Shown here piece by piece: positions 11,301 to 17,777 of a DNA stretch of 64,000 bases. A program made the translations under genes and the position numbers. The stretch covers positions 62,001-126,000 of the forward strand of contig JAKFFE010000018.1 in NCBI GenBank assembly GCA_036675345.1, given 5' to 3'. The notes below the pieces were generated by a model. That model did no database searches. It was given only the letters and a program-made list of their open reading frames with translations, and was not told the DNA's origin. This DNA comes from JALYOC01 sp036675345. Its GTDB lineage: Bacteria > Myxococcota > Myxococcia > Myxococcales > Myxococcaceae. Each line of letters opens with the position of its first letter. Position 1 is the stretch's first letter.

Positions 11301-11815
11301 AGGTCCAGAAGCTGAGCGGCACCTTGATCGACATGGCGCTGGAGACCGGCCGGCCGATCGTTCCGGTTCGCTTCGTGGGCGGGCTGCCGGTCCACTCCCT
11401 GGGAGAGCGGCTGGAGTTCCCGGTGGGCATGGGCCGGCAGGACCTCTACCTGGGCGAGTTGCTCACCGCCGATTCACTCCGCCCGCTCGCTTACGGCGAA
11501 CGGCGGGAGCGGGTGCTGTCGGCGATCAACGACCTGGGGCCTTCGGCCGCGGTGGAGAGCCCGCTGGAGCAGGACCCGGTGTTCGAGGCCTCGGTACGCC
11601 AGTGGATGGCCCAGACCGGGGCCAGCCTGGGGCACGCCGCCACCTTCCGGATCCTGGAGGCGCTGGAGTCACCCAGCGCGCCGATCCGTGAGCTGGTGCG
11701 GGCCGCGCGCACCGGAAACTTGAAGGTGCCGGATACCGACGAGGGTCGCTGGCTGGCCGAGCTTGCCCGGAGGCTCTACGGTGAGCGCGGTCCGAAGGTA
11801 AGCATCAGAGACTAA
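5363..11815 (+). CDS. pfaC: PUFA synthase subunit PfaC (Pfa3-type): KS-CLF-DH'-DH-DH'-DH-AGPAT
   Basis: The 2150-residue protein starts at GTG 3 nt after the pfaA stop. Residues 1-430 are a ketosynthase with the full triad (Cys194 in DAACASS, His329 in ECHATGTP, His365 in ANLGHL). About 460-800 is a chain-length factor without the active-site Cys. A linker with a predicted helical stretch (about 910-960) follows. Four FabA-like hotdog units come next: the second (WFFQGHFKNDPCMPG, His1316) and fourth (WFFKAHFFQDPVQPG, His1712) keep the catalytic His, while the first (WFLNRGLMPAG) and third (WYFRENGHPTMP) do not, giving two active/inactive pairs. Residues about 1850-2100 are an acylglycerophosphate acyltransferase (NHQTAVES with His1883, then HVEGTRSQ), the fusion known from myxobacterial Pfa3, which probably moves the product onto lysophospholipid. 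I see no GHSxG acyltransferase after the CLF. Confidence 0.93.
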   Translation: MRSRFSPIAIVGQACVLPGALSPSELWTLALEGRSALSQVPEGRWGVDRALMLAKPGEDRRDRAISDRGGYVQGFEQVFDPAGFALPAETLAGLDPLFRWLLHTGREALREARFAGDLTRAGAIVGNLSYPSSSLSAFAERTWLSKDAAGSEALLRLGLPAVDPRNRFMSGLPAHLLAQALGLGAGAFALDAACASSLYAIKLACDALQEDRADLMLAGAVNRADLLFLHTGFTALGALSPSGQSRPFHADADGLVPGEGAALVALRRLEDAERDGSRILGIIRGIGLSNDGRGRGMLVPSTDGQVRALEAAYRSSGLEPRSVSYLECHATGTPVGDSVEVQTLSRVFAGEVQIPIGSLKANLGHLITAAGAGGLIKVLGALRAGVLPPSPPLDRVTPALQGAPLRLLEVSEPWSASRHGPRRAGVSAFGFGGNNAHLIVEEAGERRAHSSVRTAPGPARPPVALVALGARVASHQSAAEFAAALLTGASAVTEQGAQARQVTLSLEGLRFPPTDLAETLPQQLMVLAAAREALGQLAPLSHQRTGVYVGMQCDAEIARHGARWRAAGWAQRLEADPTWLNRAREGFVRLLGAAGVVGAMPNIPANRLCSQFDLQAVGFTVSAEELSGVRALELARSALERGEIDAALIGAVDLSAEEVHGAAAQAVLGPERRVGGDAAVVLVAKRLEDALRAGDPVLAVLRDSPAQPGEALRLGDGEGATGLAPLFGHPHAASGLLHVAAAALCCAHRARPGERGLKPWLTEGSRRAQVTITALGDQAATVWLEEAPAKARRPGPVLVDETGRNDPDGFLSQLAGMAKPLTPPLLTFPAHGAPARLSPIENAMASLPSDAVSETGGPAFQVMEPAPYLPPIGQAPIPARSVPAPSGPPAGGTLETSATAHLAAPVRSVLEGHQAYRSQIARTHQEFLADQAALHQQFLIGREQAMAVLLGGSVPSPSSTARSGAEVSRPIRSTPAAGAVQPRPSTPASSTIAGAERIPPSSYTSADTAVPGATQPRPPPRASIDGAVTGRSFSRAELEVHASGKISELFGPAFASQDEHAIQVRMPQPPLLLADRVVGLRAEPGSMGLGTVWTETDVREDSWFLNRGLMPAGVMIEAGQADLFLISYLGVDAFNRGTRAYRLLGCELTYHGSLPRPGDTLRYDIHIDGHARQADTRLFFFHYDCVIDGRPALTVRNGQAGFFSREELDDSAGVLWKPQDQAIAPNARLDPPAVTCQRTTFSAEQVRAFSGGDLFACFGPGFERGQTHVRTPSIQPGKMQLFESVEQFDPRGGPWGRGYLKVQLPIHPDDWFFQGHFKNDPCMPGTLMFEGCLQAMAFYLAGLGHTLQRDGWRFEPVPEETYRLQCRGQVLPSSRELTCELFVEEVHDGPYPTVYADLLGTVDGHKAFHARRVGLRLVPDWPLSSRAQLPPSEAPPASSALAVAEVNGFRFDFESLLACAWGKPSAAFGPMYEVFDGTRRVARLPGPPYHFMSRVSQVEGELGRCEAGATVEIAYDVPADAWYFRENGHPTMPFAVLLEAVLQPCGWLASYVGSALLGTEDLAFRNLDGSGQVLAEVPPGTGTLRTRVTLKSVSRSAGMILEFFEVQCFAGDTLVYKLETGFGFFPKAALENQVGLPSRPADRALLEFPSNFDVDLRARPERYCAGTLRLAEPMLLMIDRVTAFEPQGGKAGLGFLRAEKDVDPGEWFFKAHFFQDPVQPGSLGLEAMIQLLQFFMIQQGLGDGMISPRFESIALEVPMTWKYRGQVIPSNRRIVTTLEILEVRRDERGPLAIGEASLWVDGKRIYQATGLGMRIVEERPVPRRSPHTSETRDYWRKLFGVTAGPVEDVNGGLLDRFLRTVHVTDPRVLDQARAGGVLFLANHQTAVESTAFALVASALTRQPVLILAKVENNAHWLHLLMKHTFAYPGLFDPQMTRGFDRSNPASLPEIISGLSRQMVDTGRSVMIHVEGTRSQSCREKVQKLSGTLIDMALETGRPIVPVRFVGGLPVHSLGERLEFPVGMGRQDLYLGELLTADSLRPLAYGERRERVLSAINDLGPSAAVESPLEQDPVFEASVRQWMAQTGASLGHAATFRILEALESPSAPIRELVRAARTGNLKVPDTDEGRWLAELARRLYGERGPKVSIRD

Positions 11816-11821
11816 GGCAGG

Positions 11822-11858
11822 GGCACGTGGGCCCTGGCCTGCGATGCCGGTCCGTGCC
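11822..11858. terminator. Possible hairpin between convergent pfaC and oleD
   Basis: GGCACG and CGTGCC form a 6-bp outer stem with a GC-rich interior in the 64-bp gap between the two convergent stops. There is no T-run, so an intrinsic terminator is only a weak suggestion. Confidence 0.25.
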
Positions 11859-11879
11859 GTGGGCTCCATCCGGTGGCTT

Positions 11880-12881
11880 CTACAATCCCCGCAGCCTTGG
11901 CTCCGCCGCCAGGCGGCGCAGTCCCTCCTCGATGGACACCGTCGGCTGGTAGCCCAGATCTCGACGCGCGGCGCTGGTGTCGAACCAGTGCGCGGTGGTC
12001 ACCTGCCGCGCCAGGAACCGCGTCAGCGGCGGCTCGCGGCGGCTCAGCCCCGGGAGACGGTAGGCGGTCTCGATCAGGCTTCCGGCCAGGTACAGCATCC
12101 CCGGCGTGAAGGGACCCTCCGGCGGAGGCGGCACCCCCACCGCTCCCAGCACCCGGGTCACCAGCTCCTTCATCGGCAGCGGGGTCCCCTGGGTGATGAA
12201 GTACGCCCGGCCCGCGCAGGCCGCTCCGGGGGCCACCCGGTCCAGCGCCAGCAGGTGGGCGTTCACCGCGTCGTCGATGTACGTGCAGTCGATCCGCTTC
12301 GCCGGCCCCCTGGGAAAGCGCAGGGTCCCGGCCCGGGCCCGGGCGATGGCGCGCGGGAGCAGCTGGGTGTCTCCCGGCCCCCACAGCAGATGCAGTCGCA
12401 GGGACACCGTGGACAGGGTGTCGTCATTGGCATTCAGGACCTCCTGCTCTGCGATGGCCTTGGTGTGCGGATAGTGCGCCAGCGGGTGCAGGGGATACGG
12501 GTGCGACTCGTCGACTCCCTCCAGGTCCTCGCCGCCATGCACCACCGCGTAGGAGCTGGTGAAGACCAGCCGGGACACCCGGTGGGCGCGGCAGGCGGCG
12601 ATCACGTTCTGCGTCCCCACCACGTTGGTCCGGTAGAAGTCGCGAAAGCGGCCGCCGTCTCCAATCATCGCCGCGCAGTGCACGACCGCGTCGCAACCTT
12701 CGACCGCGGCGAGCACCGCCGAGGCTTCACGGATGTCTCCGCGCACCGACTCCGCGCCCGCCTCGACCAGCGAAGGGTACTCACCGCGCGCGAACAGCCG
12801 GACCTGGTCTCCCCGCTGGAGGAGGCGACGGACCAGGGCCTGCCCCAGGAAGCCTCCACCGCCGGTGACCAGGACCTTCAT
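11880..12881 (-). CDS. oleD: OleD-like NAD(P)H-dependent 2-alkyl-3-oxoalkanoate reductase (extended SDR)
   Basis: This 333-residue extended short-chain dehydrogenase has the Rossmann motif TGGGGFLG at residues 6-13 and the catalytic YPHTK (Tyr137, Lys141) with TSS at 108-110. The family includes sterol and dihydroflavonol reductases. The assignment to OleD rests on position: it is the last gene of an operon whose first gene is a clear OleA, and its ATG overlaps the oleB stop by 4 bp. In the Ole pathway OleD reduces the beta-keto acid made by OleA to a beta-hydroxy acid. The end faces the pfaC stop. Without the context I would call it only NAD-dependent epimerase/dehydratase. Confidence 0.8.
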   Translation of the reverse strand: MKVLVTGGGGFLGQALVRRLLQRGDQVRLFARGEYPSLVEAGAESVRGDIREASAVLAAVEGCDAVVHCAAMIGDGGRFRDFYRTNVVGTQNVIAACRAHRVSRLVFTSSYAVVHGGEDLEGVDESHPYPLHPLAHYPHTKAIAEQEVLNANDDTLSTVSLRLHLLWGPGDTQLLPRAIARARAGTLRFPRGPAKRIDCTYIDDAVNAHLLALDRVAPGAACAGRAYFITQGTPLPMKELVTRVLGAVGVPPPPEGPFTPGMLYLAGSLIETAYRLPGLSRREPPLTRFLARQVTTAHWFDTSAARRDLGYQPTVSIEEGLRRLAAEPRLRGL

Positions 12882-13780
12882 GCGCCGCGGGCCTGCTCGT
12901 GCGCGTCCAGGAAGGTCTGGATCGCCTGGCCGATCTCCTCCGGGGCATCCTCGAGGACGTAGTGCCCACAGCCGGGAAGCCGGAGCACCTCCGCCTGGGG
13001 CCAGTGGCTCAGCCAGTGGTCCAGCACCCTCAGCGGGAAGACGAAGTCGTTCTCGGCCCAGCAGAAGAGCGCGGGAGTGTTCCGGAACTTCTCCAAGCTG
13101 GCCTCGATCTCGCTCACCAGCGCGTAGGAGAAGTCCTTGGGAGAGAGCGGGACGTCCTGGGGGAAGCGCACCGTGGCGATCCGGTTCGCCCAGCTGTCGT
13201 AGGGCGCGCAGTAGGCCTCCCGGACCTCGCGGGAGAGCGGCCGACGCTTGGTCCCCAGCCGGGTAGAGACGCGGGCAAAGGCGTTGAGTCCCCGAACCGC
13301 CAGCGGGCCCAGCGGCGTATCCCGCGCCAGCCGCATCACCAGCGGGACCCTCATCCCGGGGGGAAGGTGGAAGGCGGCGCCGTTCATCACCACCAGCCGG
13401 GCGATCCGGTCCGGGTGCCGGTGCGCGTAGCCCATGCCGATCATCGCGCCCCAGTCGTGCATCACCAGGGTGACATTGCGGACGATCCCCAGGTGCTCCA
13501 GCAGCGCTTCCAGATCGTCGATCCGGCTCTGCAGGTGGTAGCTGTACCGATCATCTCCCGGCTTGTCCGACAGCCCCAGCCCGATGTGGTCGGGGACGAT
13601 CACCCGGTAGCGCGGACGCAGCGCCGTCACCAACGACCGGAAGTAGAGGGACCAGGTCGGGTTGCCGTGCACCATCACCACCGGCTCGCCGGCTCCCTCG
13701 TCCAGGTAGTGCAGCCGGAGCCCACCCCGATCCAGGAACTGGCCCTGGAAGGGATAGACGGCCGGGGAGATCGCTACCAC
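12878..13780 (-). CDS. oleB: OleB-like alpha/beta hydrolase (haloalkane dehalogenase family, beta-lactone decarboxylase)
   Basis: The 300-residue alpha/beta hydrolase has HGNPTWS (oxyanion/halide-type Asn and Trp), nucleophile Asp109 in HDWGAM and the C-terminal His in GCGHYV, which places it in the haloalkane dehalogenase family. OleB of the olefin pathway belongs here and decarboxylates a beta-lactone to a cis-olefin. I chose GTG 13780, which overlaps the oleA stop by 7 bp and leaves a short N-terminus typical of the family. It is stand-alone, not fused to an OleC AMP-ligase as in some bacteria, and no oleC lies between it and oleD. A true dehalogenase or epoxide-type hydrolase cannot be excluded by sequence alone. 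Confidence 0.8.
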   Translation of the reverse strand: MVAISPAVYPFQGQFLDRGGLRLHYLDEGAGEPVVMVHGNPTWSLYFRSLVTALRPRYRVIVPDHIGLGLSDKPGDDRYSYHLQSRIDDLEALLEHLGIVRNVTLVMHDWGAMIGMGYAHRHPDRIARLVVMNGAAFHLPPGMRVPLVMRLARDTPLGPLAVRGLNAFARVSTRLGTKRRPLSREVREAYCAPYDSWANRIATVRFPQDVPLSPKDFSYALVSEIEASLEKFRNTPALFCWAENDFVFPLRVLDHWLSHWPQAEVLRLPGCGHYVLEDAPEEIGQAIQTFLDAHEQARGA

Positions 13781-14790
13781 GTGACCGCCGCCGCGGTGCA
13801 GTTGAGCCCGCTGCCGATCCCGGCCAGCACCACCCGGTCCCCAGGTCCCAGCCGCTCCTGCTCCAGCGCCTTGCTGAGCACGATCGGGATCGAGGCCGGC
13901 CCCACGTTCCCCAGCTCCGGGTAGATCAGCGGCGCCTTGGAGAGGTCCAGCCCCAGCACCCGCGCCACTTCCTGGGTGTTCAAGGCGCTGACCTGGTGCA
14001 GTGCGATCAGATCGGTGGACTCGCTGCTCCAGCCCAGCTCGTGCTGTGCCCGGGCCCAGGTGCGCTGGGCCAGCAGCACCCCCTGCTCCAGGAGGCTCTT
14101 GGCGTCGGTGATCCCGAAGTCCGCCTGCCCCCGGCACAGCTGGTTGTGCTGGGTGGCGGCCAGGCTGACCGCGCCCACGAAGCGGTGTCCTCCAGGTGCC
14201 AAGCGGGCGTGGGACAGCAGCATCGCCGCGGCGCCCGAACCCACGGTCAGCGTCGCCAGCTGCTCGCGCACCGTGCGTTCGTCACAGGTCGGCTGGCGCA
14301 GCCGCTCCACCGTGCTCTCCACCACGTGCCGGCTGGACTCCCCGTCCACCACCAGCCCGTAGTCGATCTGGCCCCGCTCGATCATGTTTCCGACCAGCTG
14401 CATCCCATCTAGGAAGCCGAGGCAGGCGTTGGCGACGTCGAAGTTCAGGCAGGTCTCCGGCAGTCCCAGCTTGGAGTGGACGAAGCACGCCACCGAAGGC
14501 TCGAGGTAGTCGCGGGAGACGGAGGTGTTGATCAGCACTCCGATCCGCTCGGGCCCAACTCCGGTCTGCTCCAGCACCTTGCGCCCGGCGAGGGCGGCCG
14601 CGTCACTGGGCAGGGTCTCGGGAGCCCAGAAGCGCCGGGCCCGGACTCCGGTCAAGGGCTCCAGGAAGCGCGGAGGCAGTCCCACCCGGGCGTAGGTCTC
14701 CCGGAGCGGAGCCTCCAGCTCGTCGGTGGTGATCCGGTGCGGCGCATCGACATGGGCGACGCCAACGATGGCGACGTTCTCGAATCTCAT
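13774..14790 (-). CDS. oleA: OleA: head-to-head fatty-acyl-CoA condensing enzyme (thiolase fold)
   Basis: The 338-residue protein matches OleA far better than FabH: it has NTSVSRDYLEPS, FDVANACLGF with the nucleophile Cys123, the ALHQVS histidine, LGNVGPASIPIVLSK and the C-terminal GIGSGLNC. The length equals that of characterised Xanthomonas OleA. OleA condenses two acyl-CoAs to a 2-alkyl-3-oxo acid, which decarboxylates to a ketone or is carried on by OleD, OleC and OleB to an olefin. It is the first gene of a three-gene operon with overlapping junctions. The start ATG lacks a strong ribosome binding site. The PUFA synthase genes next door suggest polyunsaturated acyl substrates. Confidence 0.93.
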   Translation of the reverse strand: MRFENVAIVGVAHVDAPHRITTDELEAPLRETYARVGLPPRFLEPLTGVRARRFWAPETLPSDAAALAGRKVLEQTGVGPERIGVLINTSVSRDYLEPSVACFVHSKLGLPETCLNFDVANACLGFLDGMQLVGNMIERGQIDYGLVVDGESSRHVVESTVERLRQPTCDERTVREQLATLTVGSGAAAMLLSHARLAPGGHRFVGAVSLAATQHNQLCRGQADFGITDAKSLLEQGVLLAQRTWARAQHELGWSSESTDLIALHQVSALNTQEVARVLGLDLSKAPLIYPELGNVGPASIPIVLSKALEQERLGPGDRVVLAGIGSGLNCTAAAVTW

Positions 14791-14808
14791 CGGGCCTGGG
14801 TCCTAGCA

Positions 14809-14851
14809 CTCTCCCGGGCGCTCCGAACCACCCGCCGGAAGGCCGGGAGAG
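14809..14851. repeat. Inverted repeat in the oleA/flavoprotein divergent promoter region
   Basis: CTCTCCCGG (14809-14817) and CCGGGAGAG (14843-14851) are perfect 9-bp arms 25 nt apart in the 160-bp gap between divergent oleA and the flavoprotein gene. It could be an operator or a leader hairpin. No family-specific binding site is recognisable. Confidence 0.4.
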
Positions 14852-14950
14852 CACTTGGCCGGGTGTCGGTTCTGGACCTTCAGCATGGGAAGGGCGGGCG
14901 GCGCGATGCGTGGGGGCTACGCTCCCAGAAAGCCTGGGGGGCCTCGCACC

Positions 14951-16336
14951 ATGGAAACGACCCACATCGAAAACCTCGTCCTCGGCGGCGGGGAGGCGGG
15001 CAAGTACATCGCCTGGGAGCTGGCCCAGCAGGGTCGCCCGGTGGTGGTGATCGAACGCGCGCTGGTAGGTGGCTCGTGCCCCAACATCGCGTGCCTGCCC
15101 AGCAAGAACGTGATCCAGAGCGCCCGGGTGGCGCAGCAGGTACGGCACGCCTCCGCCTACGGGGTGCAGACGGACGGCCTCTCGGTGGACATGGAGCGGG
15201 TGCGCGGGCGCAAGCGCGAGATGGTGGAGGGGATGATCGCCATCCATCGAAAGAAGTTCGCGATCCCCCACCTGGAGTTCGTGCTGGCCGAGGGCCGACT
15301 GGTGGCGCCCCGCACCGTGGAGGCCACCCTTCCCGAGGACGGTCCCAGGCGTTTCGTCGCCCAGCGGCTGTTCCTCAACCTCGGCACCCACGCCGCGATC
15401 CCCGGCATCCCCGGTCTGGCCGAGGCGATTCCGCTGACCCACATCGAGGCGCTGGAGCTGGACCGGTTGCCCTCGCACCTGATCGTGCTGGGCGGCGGCT
15501 ACGTGGGCGTGGAGTTCGCGCAGGCCCTCCGGCGGTTCGGCAGCCAGGTGACTGTGCTGGAGTTCGGCCCGCAACTGCTGGGCCGCGAGGACCCCGATGT
15601 GGCGGACGCGGTGCGCCTGGCCTTCGAGGAGGAGGGCATCCAGGTGATCCTCGGAGCGGAGACCCTGTCGGTGGAAGGGCGCTCCGGCGAACAGGTACGG
15701 CTGCGGGTGAAGACCCCCGCCGGGGAGAAGACGATCGAAGGCTCCCACGTCCTGGTCGCGGCGGGTCGGACGCCGAATACCCGGGGGATCGGGCTGGAGG
15801 AGGCGGGCATCCAGCTCGATGCTCGCGGCTTCATCCAAGTCGACGACCGGCTCCAGACCACCGCCGCCGGGGTCTGGGCGCTGGGCGAATGCGCGGGCAG
15901 TCCGCAGTTCACCCACGTGGCGTTCGACGACTTCCGGGTGGTGCGCGACAACCTCGCCGGGAAGGCCCGCTCCACCCGGGATCGCTTGGTGCCCTACTGC
16001 GGCTTCGTCGATCCGGAGCTGGCGCGGGTCGGCCTGGACGAGACCACGGCGAAGAAGTCGGGCGTCGCGGTACGGATCGCCCGGCTGCCGATGGCCTCGG
16101 TGTTGCGGGCCCGGGCGATGGTGGAGACCCGGGGGTTCATGAAGATGCTGATCGATGCGCACAGCGATCAGATCCTCGGCTTCACGATGTTCGGCCCCAA
16201 CGCCGGCGAGGTGATGGCGGTGGTCCAGACTGCGATGCTGGGGAAGGTCCCGTACCCGGTGCTTCGCGATGCGCTCTTCACCCACCCCACCATGGCGGAG
16301 GGGCTCAACGTCCTGCTGGCGGGGAAACTGGAGTGA
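14951..16336 (+). CDS. FAD-dependent pyridine nucleotide-disulfide oxidoreductase (mercuric reductase/lipoamide dehydrogenase-like)
   Basis: The 461-residue protein has an N-terminal FAD motif (LGGGEAGKYIAW), the redox pair Cys43/Cys48 in GGSCPNIACLPSKN, an NAD(P)H-binding motif (VLGGGYVGVEFA near 180) and the C-terminal HPTMAE His-Glu dyad. It is therefore a catalytically complete group I disulfide oxidoreductase. It lacks the extra N-terminal metal-binding domain and C-terminal Cys pair of mercuric reductase, and no lipoyl-dependent complex genes are nearby, so the substrate is unknown. I chose ATG 14951, where homology begins; upstream in-frame starts (14855, 14906) would add an unstructured leader. 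It is divergent from oleA. Confidence 0.85.
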   Translation: METTHIENLVLGGGEAGKYIAWELAQQGRPVVVIERALVGGSCPNIACLPSKNVIQSARVAQQVRHASAYGVQTDGLSVDMERVRGRKREMVEGMIAIHRKKFAIPHLEFVLAEGRLVAPRTVEATLPEDGPRRFVAQRLFLNLGTHAAIPGIPGLAEAIPLTHIEALELDRLPSHLIVLGGGYVGVEFAQALRRFGSQVTVLEFGPQLLGREDPDVADAVRLAFEEEGIQVILGAETLSVEGRSGEQVRLRVKTPAGEKTIEGSHVLVAAGRTPNTRGIGLEEAGIQLDARGFIQVDDRLQTTAAGVWALGECAGSPQFTHVAFDDFRVVRDNLAGKARSTRDRLVPYCGFVDPELARVGLDETTAKKSGVAVRIARLPMASVLRARAMVETRGFMKMLIDAHSDQILGFTMFGPNAGEVMAVVQTAMLGKVPYPVLRDALFTHPTMAEGLNVLLAGKLE

Positions 16337-16460
16337 ACTCCGATGAAGCGGATGAACTGTTCGCCGAGTCCGAAGGCGTCACCCTCCTGCTGGCAGGGAA
16401 TCTCGAATGAACTCCGATCAGACCGCTGAGCTGTTTGCCGAGAAGGTCCGCACCCTGCTG
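16301..16460 (+). repeat. Imperfect direct duplication (74-bp period) across a stop/start junction
   Basis: Positions 16311-16374 and 16385-16448 align without gaps at a 74-bp offset; by eye 48 of 64 bases match. Each copy holds CTGCTGGC, a Glu-stop, AACTCCGAT and a CTGTT(C/T)GCCGAG block. The first copy contains the true C-terminus of the flavoprotein (LLAGKLE), the second the start of the DUF5063-like gene. The boundary was duplicated and has diverged. Confidence 0.85.
16333..16410 (+). CDS. Possible 25-residue mini-ORF created by the junction duplication
   Basis: GTG 16333 overlaps the flavoprotein stop and opens a 25-codon frame. It begins like the next protein (VNSDEADELFAE versus MNSDQTAELFAE) and ends like the previous one (LLAGNLE versus LLAGKLE). 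Its stop TGA overlaps the ATG of the next gene. It may be only a translational relay that couples the flanking genes, or a non-functional remnant. Confidence 0.3.
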   Translation: MNSDEADELFAESEGVTLLLAGNLE

Positions 16461-16889
16461 CGGGTGGCCGGAGCCGCCGACGCGGTCCCAGCCGACGACC
16501 GCCTGCGGGCCACCCTCGCCCTGCTGGCGGAGCTGTACGCGCTGGGCCTGCAGCTCCCGGAGACCGCTCCCGGAGAGGAGACGCTGCGCCCCCGGGGGCT
16601 GTATCCCCCGCTGCACTTCAACCTCGGCGGGCCGCGCGCCTACTTCCGGCACGCCAACCCCGACCAGCGCGGGACCGAGGAGGTGGGCGACCTGGGGGAG
16701 GACTTCGAGGACCTCCACGGCGAGCTGACCCGGGGCCTGGCGCTCTTCGAGAGCGGGACCGACGCCGGCCGGCGGATGGCACAGGCCCACTGGCGGCGCA
16801 CCCTGCCCCACTGGGGACACCACGCGGTGGAGGCGATCCGCGCCCTCCATTACCGATTGCTGGGATTGCCAGGCGGCGGCGGGGATTGA
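16407..16889 (+). CDS. Hypothetical protein, DUF5063-like
   Basis: This is a 160-residue, acidic, probably helical cytoplasmic protein without signal peptide or membrane segment. The pattern of a long helical N-terminus, a central DLGEDFEDLHGELTRGLALF and a C-terminal HWGHHAVEAIRALHYRLLG resembles DUF5063 proteins as I remember them; I cannot confirm it by a profile search. The function of the family is not known. Its start codon overlaps the stop of the mini-ORF in the duplicated junction, so translation is probably coupled to the flavoprotein gene. Confidence 0.7.
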   Translation: MNSDQTAELFAEKVRTLLRVAGAADAVPADDRLRATLALLAELYALGLQLPETAPGEETLRPRGLYPPLHFNLGGPRAYFRHANPDQRGTEEVGDLGEDFEDLHGELTRGLALFESGTDAGRRMAQAHWRRTLPHWGHHAVEAIRALHYRLLGLPGGGGD

Positions 16890-16907
16890 CCGGGCTACCA
16901 TGCGCCG

Positions 16908-17777
16908 ATGCCTGATGCCCCCTCCGCGCAGTGGAGCGATCCCGCCTCGGTAGCGCGCGCCGCCCAATCGGTCCGCCAGGAGGTGCAGGAGCGGCTCACC
17001 CGGCTGGAGCTGCCCTTCAACGCCCTGGGCCTGGATCCCTTCGGGATCTCCCGCCGCCACCTGGAGTACTTCTTCAGCTTCCTGGGCTTCTTCTACCGGC
17101 ACTACTTCCGGGTGAAGACCTTCGGCGCCCAGCACGTTCCCGCTTCCGGACGGGCGATGCTGGTGGGCAACCACTCCGGGGGGATCGCGGTGGACGGCGG
17201 GATGGTGATCGCCTCCGCGTTCCTGGAGCTGGACCCGCCGCGGCTGGCCCAGGGGATGGCGGAGAAGTTCATCGCTCGGATGCCGTTCGCCGGGGAGTGG
17301 ACCTCCCGGGTGGGGCAGTTCACCGGGCTGCCGGAGCAGGCGGTGCGGCTGCTGGAGGACGACCGGCTGCTGATGGTGTTCCCCGAGGGCGCCCGGGGCA
17401 CCGCCAAGCTCTACCGGGAGCGCTACTCGATGGTCGATTTCGGGACCGGCTTCATGCGCCTGGCGCTGCAAACCGGCAGCCCGATCATCCCGATGGGAGT
17501 GCTGGGCGGCGGGGCCGCGGTGCCCACGGTGACCAACCTCTATCGGGTGGGCAAGCTGCTGGGTGTCCCCTACCTGCCGGTCACCCCCTATCTGATCCCC
17601 TTCCCCCTCCCGGTCTCGGTGGAGGTCCACTACGGCGAGCCGCTGCGCTTCGAGGGCACCGGCGACGAGGAGGACCACGTGGTGGAGGGCTACGTGGAGG
17701 TGGTCAAGCAGCGGATCGACGAGCTGATCCAGCGGCGCCGACAAGAGCGCTGGGGCCCGAAGAGGAGCGCCCAGTGA
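16908..17777 (+). CDS. Lysophospholipid/glycerolipid acyltransferase (PlsC superfamily)
   Basis: The 289-residue protein has the acyltransferase block NHSGGIAVDGG at about residue 85, the substrate-binding FPEGARG at about 160 and a later GSPIIPMGVLGGG. These are the motifs of the PlsC-type lysophospholipid acyltransferases that transfer an acyl chain to a glycerol backbone at the membrane. The block is the longer HSGG(x)4DG variant rather than the classic HxxxxD. It begins 18 nt after the previous gene and its stop overlaps the next start (GTGA), so it is part of an operon with the SDR. It could act together with the PUFA pathway upstream, but that is inference from proximity. Confidence 0.85.
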   Translation: MPDAPSAQWSDPASVARAAQSVRQEVQERLTRLELPFNALGLDPFGISRRHLEYFFSFLGFFYRHYFRVKTFGAQHVPASGRAMLVGNHSGGIAVDGGMVIASAFLELDPPRLAQGMAEKFIARMPFAGEWTSRVGQFTGLPEQAVRLLEDDRLLMVFPEGARGTAKLYRERYSMVDFGTGFMRLALQTGSPIIPMGVLGGGAAVPTVTNLYRVGKLLGVPYLPVTPYLIPFPLPVSVEVHYGEPLRFEGTGDEEDHVVEGYVEVVKQRIDELIQRRRQERWGPKRSAQ

